From the NCBI RefSeq assembly GCF_000224145.3, contig NW_004190356.2, positions 649,984 through 713,983 on the forward strand: 64,000 bases of DNA, written 5' to 3'. Source of the stretch: Ciona intestinalis (taxonomy: Eukaryota > Chordata > Ascidiacea > Phlebobranchia > Cionidae). The notes under the pieces are model-generated. The model ran no database searches. It had not been told where the DNA came from and saw nothing but the letters and a program-made list of their open reading frames with translations. Of the stretch, positions 12,094-24,608 are shown one piece after another (position 1 is the first letter of the stretch; every line of letters begins with the position of its first letter). Both the position numbers and the translations under genes were made by a program.

Positions 12094-15000
12094 ATGGTCA
12101 AACTGCCTGAAAATGTTAATTCGTTATTGCTTTCTGCTGGAAAGACGGTGAAGACGAGTTCTGGTTCAGCGGTAAATATTATTATTTGTCTTTTTACTGT
12201 TGGGTCGGAGCAATTGTTTTCCTTCGCTGTGTTCAATTGTCCGTGTACGAGGAATTCCACGAGTGCGACTCTTATACCAGGTGGGTGCGACGATGCAACT
12301 TATTTTGCGAAACTCTTAATAACGATGTGGGAAAAACGTGTAATTAAAACGCGTGGAACCAACCGCAAAGTAAAACAAAATAAATACAATTGTTTAAGTT
12401 CGCTGCTTATTGAAGCCACAAATTTCCACAAACTTAGATATAGACATTACATCACGTGATATCCGAATACGAAAAAAACTATAAATTATTCACTGCGTGC
12501 GTGTCAGCTTTATCAACAATGATTTAAATTGGAAAATATTGCACGCAACAGAAACAAGTTACCCCAATACCAATGATTTGTAATCGAAATTACCGGGGCA
12601 AGTTGGTACACTCTTTTAAATCTCCATTTACTGGGTGCCGTTTGATGATAAACGAAATCCAGATGTTAAAGTAGTGTTCGACAATATTTTAAAGGTTCAA
12701 CAAAGAGCTAAAGCGGTTACTGTTGTTAAATATTAAAATTTGGTTTTAAACAATTTAATTTGTTTTTCAACTGCTGAAAAAGGCATAATAACAAATTCCA
12801 ATTGGTGCCGTGGCATAGTGGTTAGCGCGCCTGCCTGTAACCCAGAGGTAATGGGTTCAAGGCTTGTCGCTGCTACCACTGTGTTCGTATGTGTCCTTGG
12901 GCAAGACACTTAACGGCAATTGCTCCAACCCAGTAGTCACTAATGGGTTGTCCAAATTATCAGCCATACATAAAAAAAAATCCCAAAAAATAATCACCCA
13001 CAAAGTAACATACATGGTAACTCGTAAGCTGGCACGTGGTGTTAAACCCGTGTTATAACGACTGTCGTTTTCCGGGCACGCGAGGATAAAGTAAGTTACA
13101 TTCATTCAATGCTTACTGAATTTGAATTATCAATCCAGTATCAGTAATATGGATTCATGAATATGGATATAATAAGCAAAGAAATATAGTATCAAATTAT
13201 ATATATTCAGTATATGTGACAAAGAAACCAGCAGAGTTCACTAATGCTAGATCAAATACAAATTGTAAAATACTATTAACATAAAATCTTAATATGTTGT
13301 GTCTCACCTTGCCCCACTAAACTTTAAAAGGTTTGTTGGTAATTTACACCTCAATTCAAACATAATATACTATTATAAAAACAAAATAATGTATGGAAAA
13401 TATATTTAAAATTCAGTCACTTGTAGCTAAGCATTTAACGTGGGCTAATATAAATTTTCTGTTCCTGCAAGTTCAAATGCATTTGTGGGATACAATATTT
13501 ATCAATTGATGTTTTAACAATGCAGATTATTTTCAAATAATACTAATTATTAACACAAAAACATATTGTAGGGGACATTTTAAAAACTATAGCAATTGGG
13601 CAAGACAAAGAATATTTAAACTTGATTTTCAAAGCGTACAATATTATTTTACGCTATTTTATTAATATTTTATGGTATTTTAGTAATAAAAACTCAATTA
13701 TTAATCAAAGGTAAAAAAGAATTTAGATGTGTCTTCTTACTATGGCTATTTGCGAATCCTTAAAAAATGGATCTAGTTTGCAAATCGTTGAATAATTCTT
13801 GTTTGTGTTTATTCATTATTCTTATGTGTATTTATTCCTTTGGGGTGTTGTCAATTATTAAAGGTATAATAGTAGATTATTGGTGTCACCCAAAAACTAT
13901 TGTATCTTTTGAATTTTAAAATATTGGGCAATGGTGTTATATTACACAATTTATAATAAGTATACATTTTCCTAGCATAACATTATCTGGCAAAACAAAT
14001 AGCTATAGTAACACAAAAGTACTTAGTAATTATATTTTTGGCACCAGGGGTGAGCGAGAATGCGATATATGGTGGAGTATATATCATTGTACCAGCAATT
14101 GCTTTGTTCATTCTCGGAATTGCAATGAACCAGAAAACTTGGAAATTAATGACAGGATGTGCACGGCGCCATCAAGCAGCAGCAAGAGGTTACAAAGCTG
14201 GATGTGCAACTTTGATGGAAATATTAATGCAGGTGCTGCTTGGATATTCATGTATTTAGGAATCTAAGTGTTGAGCTCAGAATTTAAATAAAAGTTGTCA
14301 CAAAGCTTCCCATTAGGTATTCAACTCTTATGAATATTTTTAACATGTTTGATCCGAGTTACAAGCATAAATAATATATATACCCATTAAATTTAACTTT
14401 ACAGGGTAAAACCTCTGTCCTACTTCACATTTCATCTACCTTCATTACAATATGACCTCAACTTTCTAGAATACAGATAAGTTTTTACAATAATAACTTA
14501 GTGAAAAGCTTTATTGCATTGCGTTCTTTTTAAATGAATATCAAGACTTTTTATAGGTAGCATTAATTTGTACAGCGGAAAACAAATAATCAAAAGTTAT
14601 TTCAGGCAATGGTTGCCCCATGTGCATGGATTGCAATCGCAATGCTTGATGGAAAATATTACGCATGTGCAACTACAGTTCAACCGTTTGACATGACATG
14701 CAGAGCGGTCACTAGAACACCAGCAAACAAAAGTAAAATATTATTTACAGTTCACTATTTTATAAACAAGAAGTTATGACATCTTACAAATCATAGTTCT
14801 CTTTCTACCATTTTAAAGTTTGATCATATTTTGGGTAACTAGTGGAAAACTAATTGAAAAAAAAAATGATAGGTAATTTATTTAAATTATGCAACTTTAT
14901 TATTTGATCTATTACAGGAAATTCCACCCAAATACCTTATTTGTGAATATGATAAACTAAACAAACTTTAGGTTTTATTACAAAAACTATTCTATTATGA

Positions 15001-16743
15001 AATAAAACAATCATTACATCATCAGTTCGTTACACTGTGACTTATGAAAGAAACAAAAGAAAATCACAAACTCTTGGCTGGATATTCATTGCACTTGCCT
15101 TATTCATTGGATCTATTGTGTACATGGCTAACAGGTAGCAGATATTAAGTAATTCAGATTATATAGTTGGTCAAATCTGGTTTAACATACAACAACTTAT
15201 TAAATATATTAAAACTAATCCTTGTCTTAGTAACACATGTTGTAGTCAGACATAATATGAATCTAAAATAACGTGTACATGAGACAGCAGAAAAAAAAAC
15301 AATTTGCTGACAGAACAGTTTTATAATATTCGCAGCTAATTGTAGGTAAGGATCTAGGGCTAGAAAACATAAGAGACAAGTCCAAATAATTGTATAAAAT
15401 AAGAGATATATATTTTGCCTAAAATTGCATTGTCAGTCTCTTATTCAAATTAAGTCAAATTAACTAATTACAGATTATAATCAAGTAAAATAATATCCTG
15501 ACAGGTGGTTTTCACGTTTGACATACTTACATCGCAACTACATGTTATGGTACCACGACATTGAAGATCAAAAATTTGAGTTAATTGCAAAAGAACAGGT
15601 AAATTTATACTTGATTTTAAACATTACAACCATTTGTTAAAACAGTAGAAGAAGTATTTCAGCAATAATACAGTTGTCGTAAAAATATATTAATATAAAA
15701 AATGAAGTTTGATTTTACCTGCACTGGTATCGCTTGTGTTCTAATATATTTTAAAACAATACACAATTCAAAGTTACAAATAAATAAAATTACTAACATG
15801 AAGTAACTTGTTTAGATTGAAGAAGAGGCTGAAAAAAATATTCGAAATTTTCTGGCAGACAAACGACCAAAACTTAACTGGGATAAAATTTCAACCGTAT
15901 TTGATCTTGTCAGAGATAGGAAAGGCTATGCAATTTACAGGTATATAAATTAATTTTCAATTAACACTATAGAAAATAACTTTAGATTGTATAGTGGTAA
16001 GACAATGTGACCTACATTCACGTATACTCATGAAGTTACAAACGTGGTAATTCATAAGCTGGTACAAGGTGTATGAAACAGAACAACCATTTATAACGAC
16101 TGTCGTTTTCTGGTGACACGAGAATAAAGCAAATTATATTCATGCTATAACAGCTTTTCATTACAGCATAGCAAAATTATTATGCAACAATAAATCATAA
16201 TCTAGCGGACTATATACCACATAATATTTTAGTAACAGTGTTCAATAATAACTTGGTTCTAATCTACTTTACCACGCACATGCACAACAATAAATATCTT
16301 CAACCAGAGCTTACTTGTTCAACAACATTTTCTTACTTTACCTTTTAATTTGTATGTACGATAATATCTTACAAAATATCCAATTAGTCACTTAAACTGT
16401 ATCAAGACTTTAAACTTTGTGTTTTACTTATAACAGTCGATTGGATGAATGGAATGAGTGCCATCCAATAAATGTAGAAGATAATATTTCTGATAAAACA
16501 ACCAACGGATCAAAAGACAAACACTCGAGCGTAGCAGATGATGCTGGATTTGGTTCGTCAAGTGAAATGAAAAACAACAGTGAGGTTGTGACCTCAAACT
16601 CGCTTATTGAACCCCGAGAAATAGAAATGAACACGTTAAGCACTGGAGACACACATAAAGGGTATTCCCCCTCTGCACAACATGATATTGTAAGCAAACC
16701 TTTATTAGAATTTGATGGAGCGATGAGAGAAGATCAATGTTGA
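12094..16743 (+). CDS. CALHM-family large-pore ion channel
   Basis: Seven exons, all in phase: 12094-12280, 14048-14232, 14606-14732, 15026-15134, 15505-15598, 15816-15940 and 16437-16743 (377 aa). The N-terminal part has the family signature TVGSEQLFSFAVFNCPC, with the CPC at residues 49-51 on the first extracellular loop. TM2 is around residues 70-90 (YIIVPAIALFILG) and ends in TWKLMTGC. TM3 runs through APCAWIAIAMLDGKYYACA, and the second loop supplies further Cys (YYAC, MTC), as expected for the two disulfides of the family. TM4 is LGWIFIALALFIGSIVYM. The cytoplasmic part contains the usual helices with YMLWYHD and a Ser/Asp-rich tail. CALHM proteins form plasma-membrane oligomers permeable to ions and ATP. 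The ATG at 12094 gives the expected short N-terminal helix. Which paralogue (CALHM1-3 or the CALHM4-6/FAM26 type) I cannot tell. The gene lies inside INTS3 intron 22, on the opposite strand. Confidence 0.93.
12804..13108 (+). repeat. tRNA-headed SINE, near full length
   Basis: Head 'gccgtggcatagtggttagc' with tRNA-like A box, then 'ggtaatgggttcaaggc' B-box region. Body 'gggcaagacacttaacggca', 'atcagccatacataaaaa', 'taactcgtaagctggcacg', 'ataacgactgtcgttttcc'; tail 'gataaagtaagttacattca' with short ATTC repeats. The head does not fold as a working tRNA. It lies in CALHM intron 1. Open frames across it are chance. Confidence 0.85.
13120..13965 (+). mobile_element. Family B element, degenerate
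   Basis: Contains the B-type blocks 'cacttgtagc', 'gtttgtgggatacaatattt'-like, 'caattattaaaggtataata' and 'aatattgggcaatg', with no clean ends. It lies in CALHM intron 1, directly after the SINE. Confidence 0.6.
16020..16150 (+). repeat. SINE 3' part
   Basis: 'taattcataagctggtacaa', 'ataacgactgtcgttttc' and 'gagaataaagcaaattatat' match the 3' half of the SINE; the tRNA-like head is missing. It lies in the last CALHM intron. Confidence 0.75.
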
Positions 16744-16914
16744 TATGAATCATGATTCCGCAACTTCTACACAACATATCGGCAACACATCAAATTAAAT
16801 GCGGATATTATTTCTTGATCAAGCTTGAAAAGGCAAACTTTTTGGTTCACAGACAAACGGGGAAAATAGAAGTCGGATATATGCAATAATACCTAATCAC
16901 ATCGAACTTGTCAA

Positions 16915-16920
16915 AATAAA
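16915..16920 (+). terminator. Poly(A) signal candidate for CALHM
   Basis: AATAAA about 170 nt beyond the CALHM stop codon (16741-16743). Confidence 0.5.
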
Positions 16921-18174
16921 ATAATTACTGCCTGGACTTGGCTTACAGGTTGTAGTTTGCCAACGCTGATCTAGCTTTGTAGCCAGGAAAAAATGCAAAC
17001 GGAAAACCTGGCGAAGTAACACCTGTATAAATTGCGTCCTTACGCATCGCTTCTTTATGATTGTTTGCAAAAAAGCTTGCATGCAAGAGAAATACATTTT
17101 AACACAACCTAAATTTAAAATTAGTTTATTTCTTTAGTAAAGCAAATTTTATATTATTTATTAATTTTAAGCATCTTACACACTGTTGATCTTAGTTAAA
17201 CCGTAGCAATGTAAATTGTGTTTTACAACTATATTAATAATAACAATAATAATAATAATAATAAAGAAATATAATAACTATAAATATAAAGGAAATATTT
17301 TGGACAATTGCTTTTTCTGATCATGTACTAAAACAAACGCAATGTTTAACTGCATGACCGTCTAAATATTTTTCACCATGACATTCTAACTTTATGTGTT
17401 GCCACTTTATTTAATTTTGTGATTTATAATTTTGCGTTTCGGCGTTTGGTGTAAGCGCAATATTACTCTCCTACCATGCATGTAATAGCGGGTGGAATTT
17501 CCAGAAACAGACACAGTGGTAAAAGGCTAAAAGCAATGCAACCTTGCATCTTGATTACATAAAAGCAACTAAATTTAACAGCCATGAACATATAAAAATG
17601 CATTCAACCCGAACTGAAGTTATGTAATCTAGATTATAAAATACATTATTCAAAATAGAATATATCAAAAACAAAATTCTGTGGATGATACCATGGTTTG
17701 GTTTGTCGGTATTCCTATTAATTCTATACTGTTAAATTAAACCCGCATTCTTCTATAAAGTTATTCAACATACCTGACTACAGGCGACAAACTAAAAGTA
17801 GTGGCAAATATAAACACAACACAAACTTAATCACTTTAAGTTAAACCAACTTTCTAAAATCTGCAATTTCTAGTAATTGAACTGATACAAATCTGTTTCC
17901 GTAAATCCTGAATATTCTGATAACCTCAAATAAAAAAAAAATTCCTAAGCTGCCTGTGGAGTATTATGTAACTGGATCAAGTGAAATGAAACATCACTGC
18001 ATCTCAGCATATATGTGGCTGTCACGTCTCTCCAATGGTTGGAAAGTTGAGAGAGGTCTCTGAGTGGAGAATGACCTTGTATGGATCCAAGCATAATGTG
18101 TGACATGGATTCTATCATCATTAATTGCCCAGATACAATTGTTGTTTGATTTGTTCAACTCATACACATCAGTT
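16921..18174. other. Non-coding stretch between CALHM and the assembly gap
   Basis: AT-rich DNA with a short (TAA/AATA)n run near 17235-17272. No open frame with domain similarity and no recognisable element. Confidence 0.5.
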
Positions 18175-18299
18175 NNNNNNNNNNNNNNNNNNNNNNNNNN
18201 NNNNNNNNNNNNNNNNNNNNNNNNNNNNNNNNNNNNNNNNNNNNNNNNNNNNNNNNNNNNNNNNNNNNNNNNNNNNNNNNNNNNNNNNNNNNNNNNNNN
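18175..18299. other. Assembly gap (125 N)
   Basis: Run of N. The right flank (18300-18335) is the 3' end of a plus-strand SINE, so the gap probably hides the rest of that SINE. Confidence 0.95.
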
Positions 18300-18489
18300 C
18301 ACGCGAGGATAAAGTAAGTTACATTCATTCATTCACATTCAAGTGGCTTATGCCAAATATAGATAAAGTGTGTAGCAATATCATATTTGTGGCAAAAGTC
18401 TTAGCTTTATTATTATTATAAATTAAACAGCATTTGTATTCTTTATAGATTATGTACCCTACTTTGTAGGTAAAGGTAACACTGACACT

Positions 18490-18800
18490 AACAGTAACAC
18501 GTTAAAAACTTAAGTACGCAGTGTAGCAAAGAATGTTTATACTCGATTTTTACAGGGTATATTATTAGATTCTGTTATTTACATGCACTCCCAATAAAAA
18601 AAAATAATTTATAAATTAATTTAGTGCTGAAAATTAACAAAGATTTTGAAGTGTCCCATTTTACCCCATCCGTTTGCGAACTGCTATAAAAGCATCTGGT
18701 TTGCGAATCGCAGAATAACTCATTTTCAAGTGTTGTCAATCAAAAGAAACCGCCTATTTTGAGAATATTTGCCATAAATTAGCATAATATAACCGTATCT
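18490..18800 (+). mobile_element. Family B element fragment, 3' part, degenerate
   Basis: Contains 'gaaaattaacaaagattttg', 'gtgtcccattttaccccat' and 'gcgaatcgcagaataactca', matching the B 3' region. Both ends are lost. Confidence 0.55.
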
Positions 18801-20762
18801 ATTGGTCGACCTCATTCCATACATATGCTAAATCATTTTTTAGTCATGAACTGCGACGTGAGAGTATGATACAAGATTCCAACCACGCGCTCAGACATTG
18901 GCTAAGCTAGCGGATTCTCCCGCAGACTGCTATGTTGCTCGTAATGCATACGCCATACATGACTCTTTGTTATGTAACAATGGGCAATCTACCTAGCGAA
19001 TTGTTATATTTTCTCAACCCTAGGATATTATTTTATGACGAACCACAAGAAATGTAGTATATTGTTTTTTCATGTGAACCATATGAAATTTGTGATGGAA
19101 GCATTACTTCAACTGGAATTTTTGCGCCAAATATTTTTAAAGCATCTGGTTTTGTGAAAGTAAAGCATGAAATAATCATTAATCATGCTTAATTGCACCG
19201 TGTTTCCGATAAAGGAAAGTTTCAAAATAACTTCCGTATACTTTTTCCCTGCTCTACACTCGCTTCATTGTCCGTTGTGACGTAACACATTTATCTGTGT
19301 CGAAATATAACTCACGGTATTTGATTGCGTCATAATCGGGATTGTCTCTACATGTTATGCGTGAACAATAAGATTGAATTGATAAGCTTAGAACGCGTGT
19401 ATAATCATGATTGATTCTTGTTCTGTATGTTGATATGTAGTAAATGAAACTTTTCCTTCTATCCTATATTATTTATCATGAAACATTCTTACATATAGAT
19501 GTTGTATCTTGTGTATTGCAAGTAAAAAATATGGCGACGATCGGACTTAGATCGGTTTACCAGTGGTACCATGAAACAAGATTGACCACGTGGATTGACA
19601 TGTTTTTAATTGAACTCGTGGGCTACGACCCATACCCACGAGAATCCCTTGTGTGAAATTAAAAAATAGTTGTTTTGGAGGATAGCAGAAGAAAAAGTTT
19701 ATTATCTGTGCCGCGCGTGTATACACGAGTTATTTACACACTTAACTGCAATGTAGCTTTTATAGTAAAGTTCACGTTATTTAACACTACATCGAAAATC
19801 GCGGCCTCAATTTGAAAATTCTTCGATATGCTCTTGCCGTTATGTTATTATTTCGCTCACGGCAATGGGTACTGAAATTCCAATTTGTACTGTAAGTTAG
19901 TAAGACTTTTAGTTTTCGGTTACATGTGCGCAGGCATGGCCCTCTCAATACACGGCCTAGGAATACACCTAAACTGCTAAGAAATGAAGAAGCCTATTAA
20001 CGCGAACAATGCCCATTATAATGCATTGTTACATCACGGTTTCATGAATGGTTGCGTTCTTGGCGTTTGCAGTGTTTTTGTTGGAATAAAAACTTATTTT
20101 GATTAAACGAGGTAGTATCTTACGCAGATACTAGAAATAGTGTTTACAGCACATGCAGCAAAGATAAAGGATTGCTGACAAAATGTGCATTAATGCTATG
20201 ATTAACGCATTTGAAATAACAAGCATTCTTTGAACATAAAGATGCAGTTCGAGGGTTGCGCCACTAACTTGTGGTTGCGCGTATATGTGTAGTGTTCCAT
20301 TTTAAACCACTGTCTTTGCAAAAAAATAAAAGTGCGTATCTGTGGATAACGTTAATGCTTTCTTTGATTCGATTTATTTTAGATAATGTATTTGTCACAT
20401 ATGATACACCAGTCATCAGTAACAGCACAAAAACATGTTAGAATCCTCTTAAGTCCAAACGAATAGAACGTCCTGTCTACTCCCAAACACCTATTTGCGC
20501 GGGTGATATAAAAACTTCCAAGTAACATGATATAAAAAGTTTACACATCGGGAACCTGTCCGTAGAGTTCTTTTTGGCATTGTTTTCGTTATGGCGTATA
20601 AATAAAAAAAAAACAGTATGATATTAAGATAAGAATCTACTTCTATTTCATATTAAAGTATCATAATAAATTTACTATATTTGCACTGCTAGGCGAGCAT
20701 CGACGTTAGCACGTTATATTCACTGTTTTAAAGCGCTAGCCAATTGTCTACCGACCCCACTC
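18801..20762. other. Non-coding stretch 3' of the TSR gene
   Basis: One plus-strand open frame (19444-19656) has no recognisable domain or splice partner. No repeats matching the other families were noticed. The 3' UTR of the thrombospondin-repeat gene must lie in the upper part. Confidence 0.4.
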
Positions 20763-23638
20763 CTACAAACTGTCGAAACAGCGAGTCTGTTTCTGAGGTA
20801 ATTAAAACAATACAAAAAAACATTATTTTTTTAGTTAAGGATCGCACGATTAGCATTTGCATTATTATTACCGGCATCCCGAAATTAACATCACGTTTTA
20901 AAGCGGCGACAAGTTTACCTCTTTAAGTTAACGAATCAATACACGGCTCCAAAGTTGTACAAAACGTATATTTATATAGCTCTTTAGTAAATTAATTTTT
21001 CAACGATACAAGAGAGCATAGCTTTAATGGTAGTGAGGTAATTTGTGTAAAAATATTAAACAATAAATCTGATTTCCTTACTTGAATACCATTGGCTTGA
21101 GCTCCCGGACACAAAGAACTCACAGTAGAAAGGTACATGCATGTCCTTGTATCAGTAGCACTACCTGATCCACATGTTTTAGAACAAGTCCCATTCTGCC
21201 ATGTTGTGTAGTAAGGACACATATGTCCATTACACACTCGAGTGTCGGTCTCTTGGTTTAAATTGTTTGCACCACAACCTACACCCTGGAGAACAAGCAG
21301 TTGGACATATTATTTTGATAAACAGTAATCATATGATTTACAAGATAGTAGAGTAGGGGCATTACTGTTCATAGATCGTGGATTCTGGTCATAGAGTCCA
21401 ACTCATTCCTAATTCTCTATATAATTGTACTATTTGTACCTAAGTGGAATTTTTCTAATTGCTTATAAGAAAAAGGGTCACCTCCGCTAACCCACATACA
21501 GAATCACACAATTTATTTTTAAGGTAATTATTTTACAAACCTGTGGACTTGGACCATTTGCGGCAAGACAGACTCTTGATCGAGTATAAGATCCACTACC
21601 ACAAGTTTTGCTGCATGACGAGAATGAAGACCATATTGAAAATACGGGACAACTTACGGTGTTGCAACTCTCCGATACGTTCTGCACACTCGATCCCTTG
21701 CCCCCTGTATGAACAGTTATATGATAAACTCTCTGGACTATATTTTACAGTTGGGCCGTTCTTTTTTTATTAAACATACAACATTTATAAATATTTTGAA
21801 TGAATGAACTTCCGTTATCCTCGCGTGGCCGGAAAACGACAGTCGTTACAACACGGGTGTTAATACACCTCGTGGTAGCTTACGAGCTGTATGTTACTTT
21901 GTGGACGATTATTTTTTGATTATGTATGGCTAATAATTTGGACAACCCATTAGTGACCACTGGAGCAATTGCCGTTCAGTGTTTTGCCCAAGGACACATA
22001 CGCAACATTGGTAGCAGCGACGAGGCCTGAACCCATTACCTCTGGGTTACAGGCAGGCGCGCTAACCACTTTACCACGGCGCCGGACATTTTCTGTTTTA
22101 TGTATCGCTTCGCGTGCGTCCAGAATTGATTTTTTGTGCACACTAGATTTTTGGACGAAAGAACATTTATAGTAAGACTCACCCTCACACGAAGCAACGA
22201 CGTTACCCCCTACATCTTTACAAAGTCTTGTCCTTGCTCTTGTACCACTGCCGCAGTTCTGGCTGCAACTTGACGTCGTCCATGTTGTCCACGTACCAGT
22301 GCAGGTACCAAGGCATTGATATACAAACTTAAGACTGGAAAATAAGTAAGATTAATGTATTCACTACGGTAGTTACGAGCAGATTTTAGTTTATTTGACA
22401 GCTACCTTTTTTATATGATAATTTTGTAGAATTGTTTTAACCATAGTGGTTAAGTTAAACGACTGTCATTGTGACGTTAATACTCGCCCCTTTGTTGCTA
22501 TTAATTTATGCGACATTGATTTTCGATCGAATAAAAATAGTTAAAATAATAAATTAAAAGTAATAACTGTTAAAAACATACTGACGCCTTCATGTTTACC
22601 CAACATTTGGGTTTCATACTACTGTATTTGATTGTCTCCACTGTTACGGTTAAGTTTCATTATTGGAGAACACACGGTGTAGGTAACATGGAGAGGCGAG
22701 AAATAACCCTTATGACACGGCACTGGAAACTAAACATTCAAATGCTTTTTTTACAAGTATAGTAGGATGGGGGAAGATGGGACATCTTTGGCGCATAATA
22801 TCCGAATATCCTGATCGTGTTTTAAACAGTTAACAACGGTCTATGGGAGTCTTGAGCATATAGTTTTATAATTCTTCAAAAGTTCCTTGTTTACCACCAC
22901 ATTGGACGAGAAAATAGAGTTAAAATGTGTCCCAACTTCCCCCAACCTACTATGAGTTATATATTTTACTCACGTGCAACCCGCTTCGGTGGAACAAGTT
23001 AAAGTGCTGGAGGTGGTGGCCAAGTCACATACACCGGTACAAGACGAGACAACCTCGTTGATAAAACCGACACTGTTTCCGCACTGCAAGTTGGCACATC
23101 CGGTGTACATCTCCATATAATAATCATTTCTACACGTGGTCGCTGAAACAAAATGCCAGACTTATTGTAAATCCAAATATTTTTTTTTAATTTAAAAACA
23201 TTACAATCTAAAGTTGAATTCGGTTAAACAATCATTGACCGATTTTGACTCAAATACGTTTTTTATTGTTGAACGGGAAGTTCCAAACTAATGCGCTTGG
23301 TAACTGGACGCAGGTTTCCTACGACCATACTACAAATTACTTTTATTCGGTTGCAGCGACCCATTGGCCTACTGGGAGTACTTTACATTTACGGTTGAAG
23401 TTTTTAAGGCGTAAGATTTTTATAGAAACACTAATCCGACAGTTACATTCTGATTCGGCAAAAAAACAAACAATACAAAATATTTGCACATTTACTTACT
23501 AGCAGTTGGTGTGCAGTTCCTCGATCGCTCTCTTGTAGCTGCAGTGGGGCTTGGTATGTAGTTACCCCATGTACCCCACCCTTGCGATAACACATTTCCA
23601 ATGCACAGGATCAGAAAACACGAAAGTATTCTCAACAT
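20763..23638 (-). CDS. Small secreted thrombospondin type-1 repeat protein
   Basis: Exons 23500-23638 (ATG 23638), 22974-23142, 22183-22334, 21541-21704, 21082-21285 and a proposed 30-nt last exon 20763-20792 ending TAG. All join in phase to give 285 aa. Residues 1-19 form a signal peptide (LRILSCFLILCIGNVLS). A WGTWG motif follows, then a Cys-rich linker. Three TSP1 repeats have the W..W/C.CG.G.R.R layout: WTTWTTSSCSQNCGSG, IWSSFSSCSKTCGSG and TTWQNGTCSKTCGSG. The protein has no membrane segment and should be extracellular. TSR domains bind glycosaminoglycans and matrix proteins and are usually O-fucosylated and C-mannosylated. I cannot assign a named orthologue. The last short exon is the weakest part. 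The gene is nested in INTS3 intron 22, same strand. Introns hold a SINE (21799-22085) and a MITE (22758-22953). Confidence 0.85.
21799..22085 (-). repeat. tRNA-headed SINE, minus orientation
   Basis: Read on minus it runs from 'cgccgtggtaaagtggttag' through 'taatgggttcaggcctcgtc' to 'gaggataacggaagttcatt', the same structure as the copy at 12804. It lies in an intron of the TSR gene. Confidence 0.85.
22758..22953 (+). mobile_element. ~195-bp MITE (family A), copy 4
   Basis: 'agtaggatgggggaagatgg' at left and 'cccaacttcccccaacctac' at right are inverted repeats. The core 'gatcgtgttttaaacagtta' and 'gttccttgtttaccaccaca' reads in the opposite orientation to the copy at 31271. It lies in a TSR-gene intron, close to exon 2. 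Confidence 0.85.
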
Positions 23639-24441
23639 AACCACGCGTGATTCCAAGTAAAATTAAACAATAATTTCTAGTGCGAGCTACACTCGTCTAA
23701 ATGTTGTTTTCGAATAAACACAACCGTGTCTTGCATAAGATGAAACGCCCAAATAGAATGAGAAAATTCGTAGTTCCTTCCGTTGCATAGAAGCAGGAAA
23801 ATATTAATTGAATGTTCTAGCAACAGTTGGTAACTGGATCCTTCAGTTTCCCCATCAACGCAAAATGCCGGAAGATATGAGAATAATAATAACAGCGAGG
23901 TGCTGTTTATTGTTATGCAAATATTGTATTGCCGTTTAACCGAATCTACATACGCATTGCATGAGATATTTGATGAGCTAATTGTGCATGATGTAATGAC
24001 GTCATGCTTACATCATCGTTACGTCACGTTAACCATTATTTTCAGGTGGTTGATCCTCGGCGAGTTGATGATACAACCAAAGGAGTGCGTCAAAGCATGA
24101 GAAGAGACGATCGTTGCCGAAATTCTTTTTCATCTTCTGCATAAGTTTGAGTAGTTTTGGTGTAGGTCCTCCTACATCAACGGTTATGTTCGTAAACAAC
24201 CGAAGTTGAGTTTTTGAAACAACACGATACCTAAAAATGTATTGGTTTACGCTGTTTAGTATTCATAAATCAAAATGAGTTCCTGTAAAGTCTAAACAAT
24301 AAAAAGCGTTACAATTGATACATTATAGGAAAACTACTACATTGTGAAATGTAATTTTAATATTTGAACTAATGTTTTTTTCAAACAGACAGCCATAAGT
24401 TCTCGAACTATAATGAACCTAAGGTCAACAAATATAACAAT

Positions 24442-24608
24442 ATAGTACGGTGAGGGAAGATGGGACACCTTTGACACATAATATCCAAGTATCCTGATCG
24501 CGTTTTAAACAATTAGCAATGCTCTATATAGAAGTCGATTTATAATTTTTAAATGTTCTTTGTTTACTACCAAATGGGACGAGAAAAATCTTCCCCCACC
24601 CTACTATA
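24442..24608 (+). mobile_element. ~170-bp MITE (family A), copy 5, overlaps the B4GALT 3' end
   Basis: Left end 'atagtacggtgagggaagat', right end 'cttcccccaccctactata'; core 'gatcgcgttttaaacaatta' and 'tgttctttgtttactaccaa'. Its right-end 42 bp (24567-24608) are the last 13 codons and stop codon of the minus-strand galactosyltransferase. Confidence 0.85.

Noticed and set aside
12804..12880. tRNA gene (also 22010-22085 minus and 41787-41860)
   Set aside because: The A and B box words are present, but they belong to the head of a dispersed SINE with a constant body and tail; no proper cloverleaf or terminator.
14918..14943. Extra small CALHM exon after an attacag acceptor
   Set aside because: The flanking exons 14606-14732 and 15026-15134 already join in phase and give a normal family loop.
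19444..19656. 70-aa plus-strand open frame
   Set aside because: No recognised motif, no splice partners and no conserved context; chance open frame is likelier.
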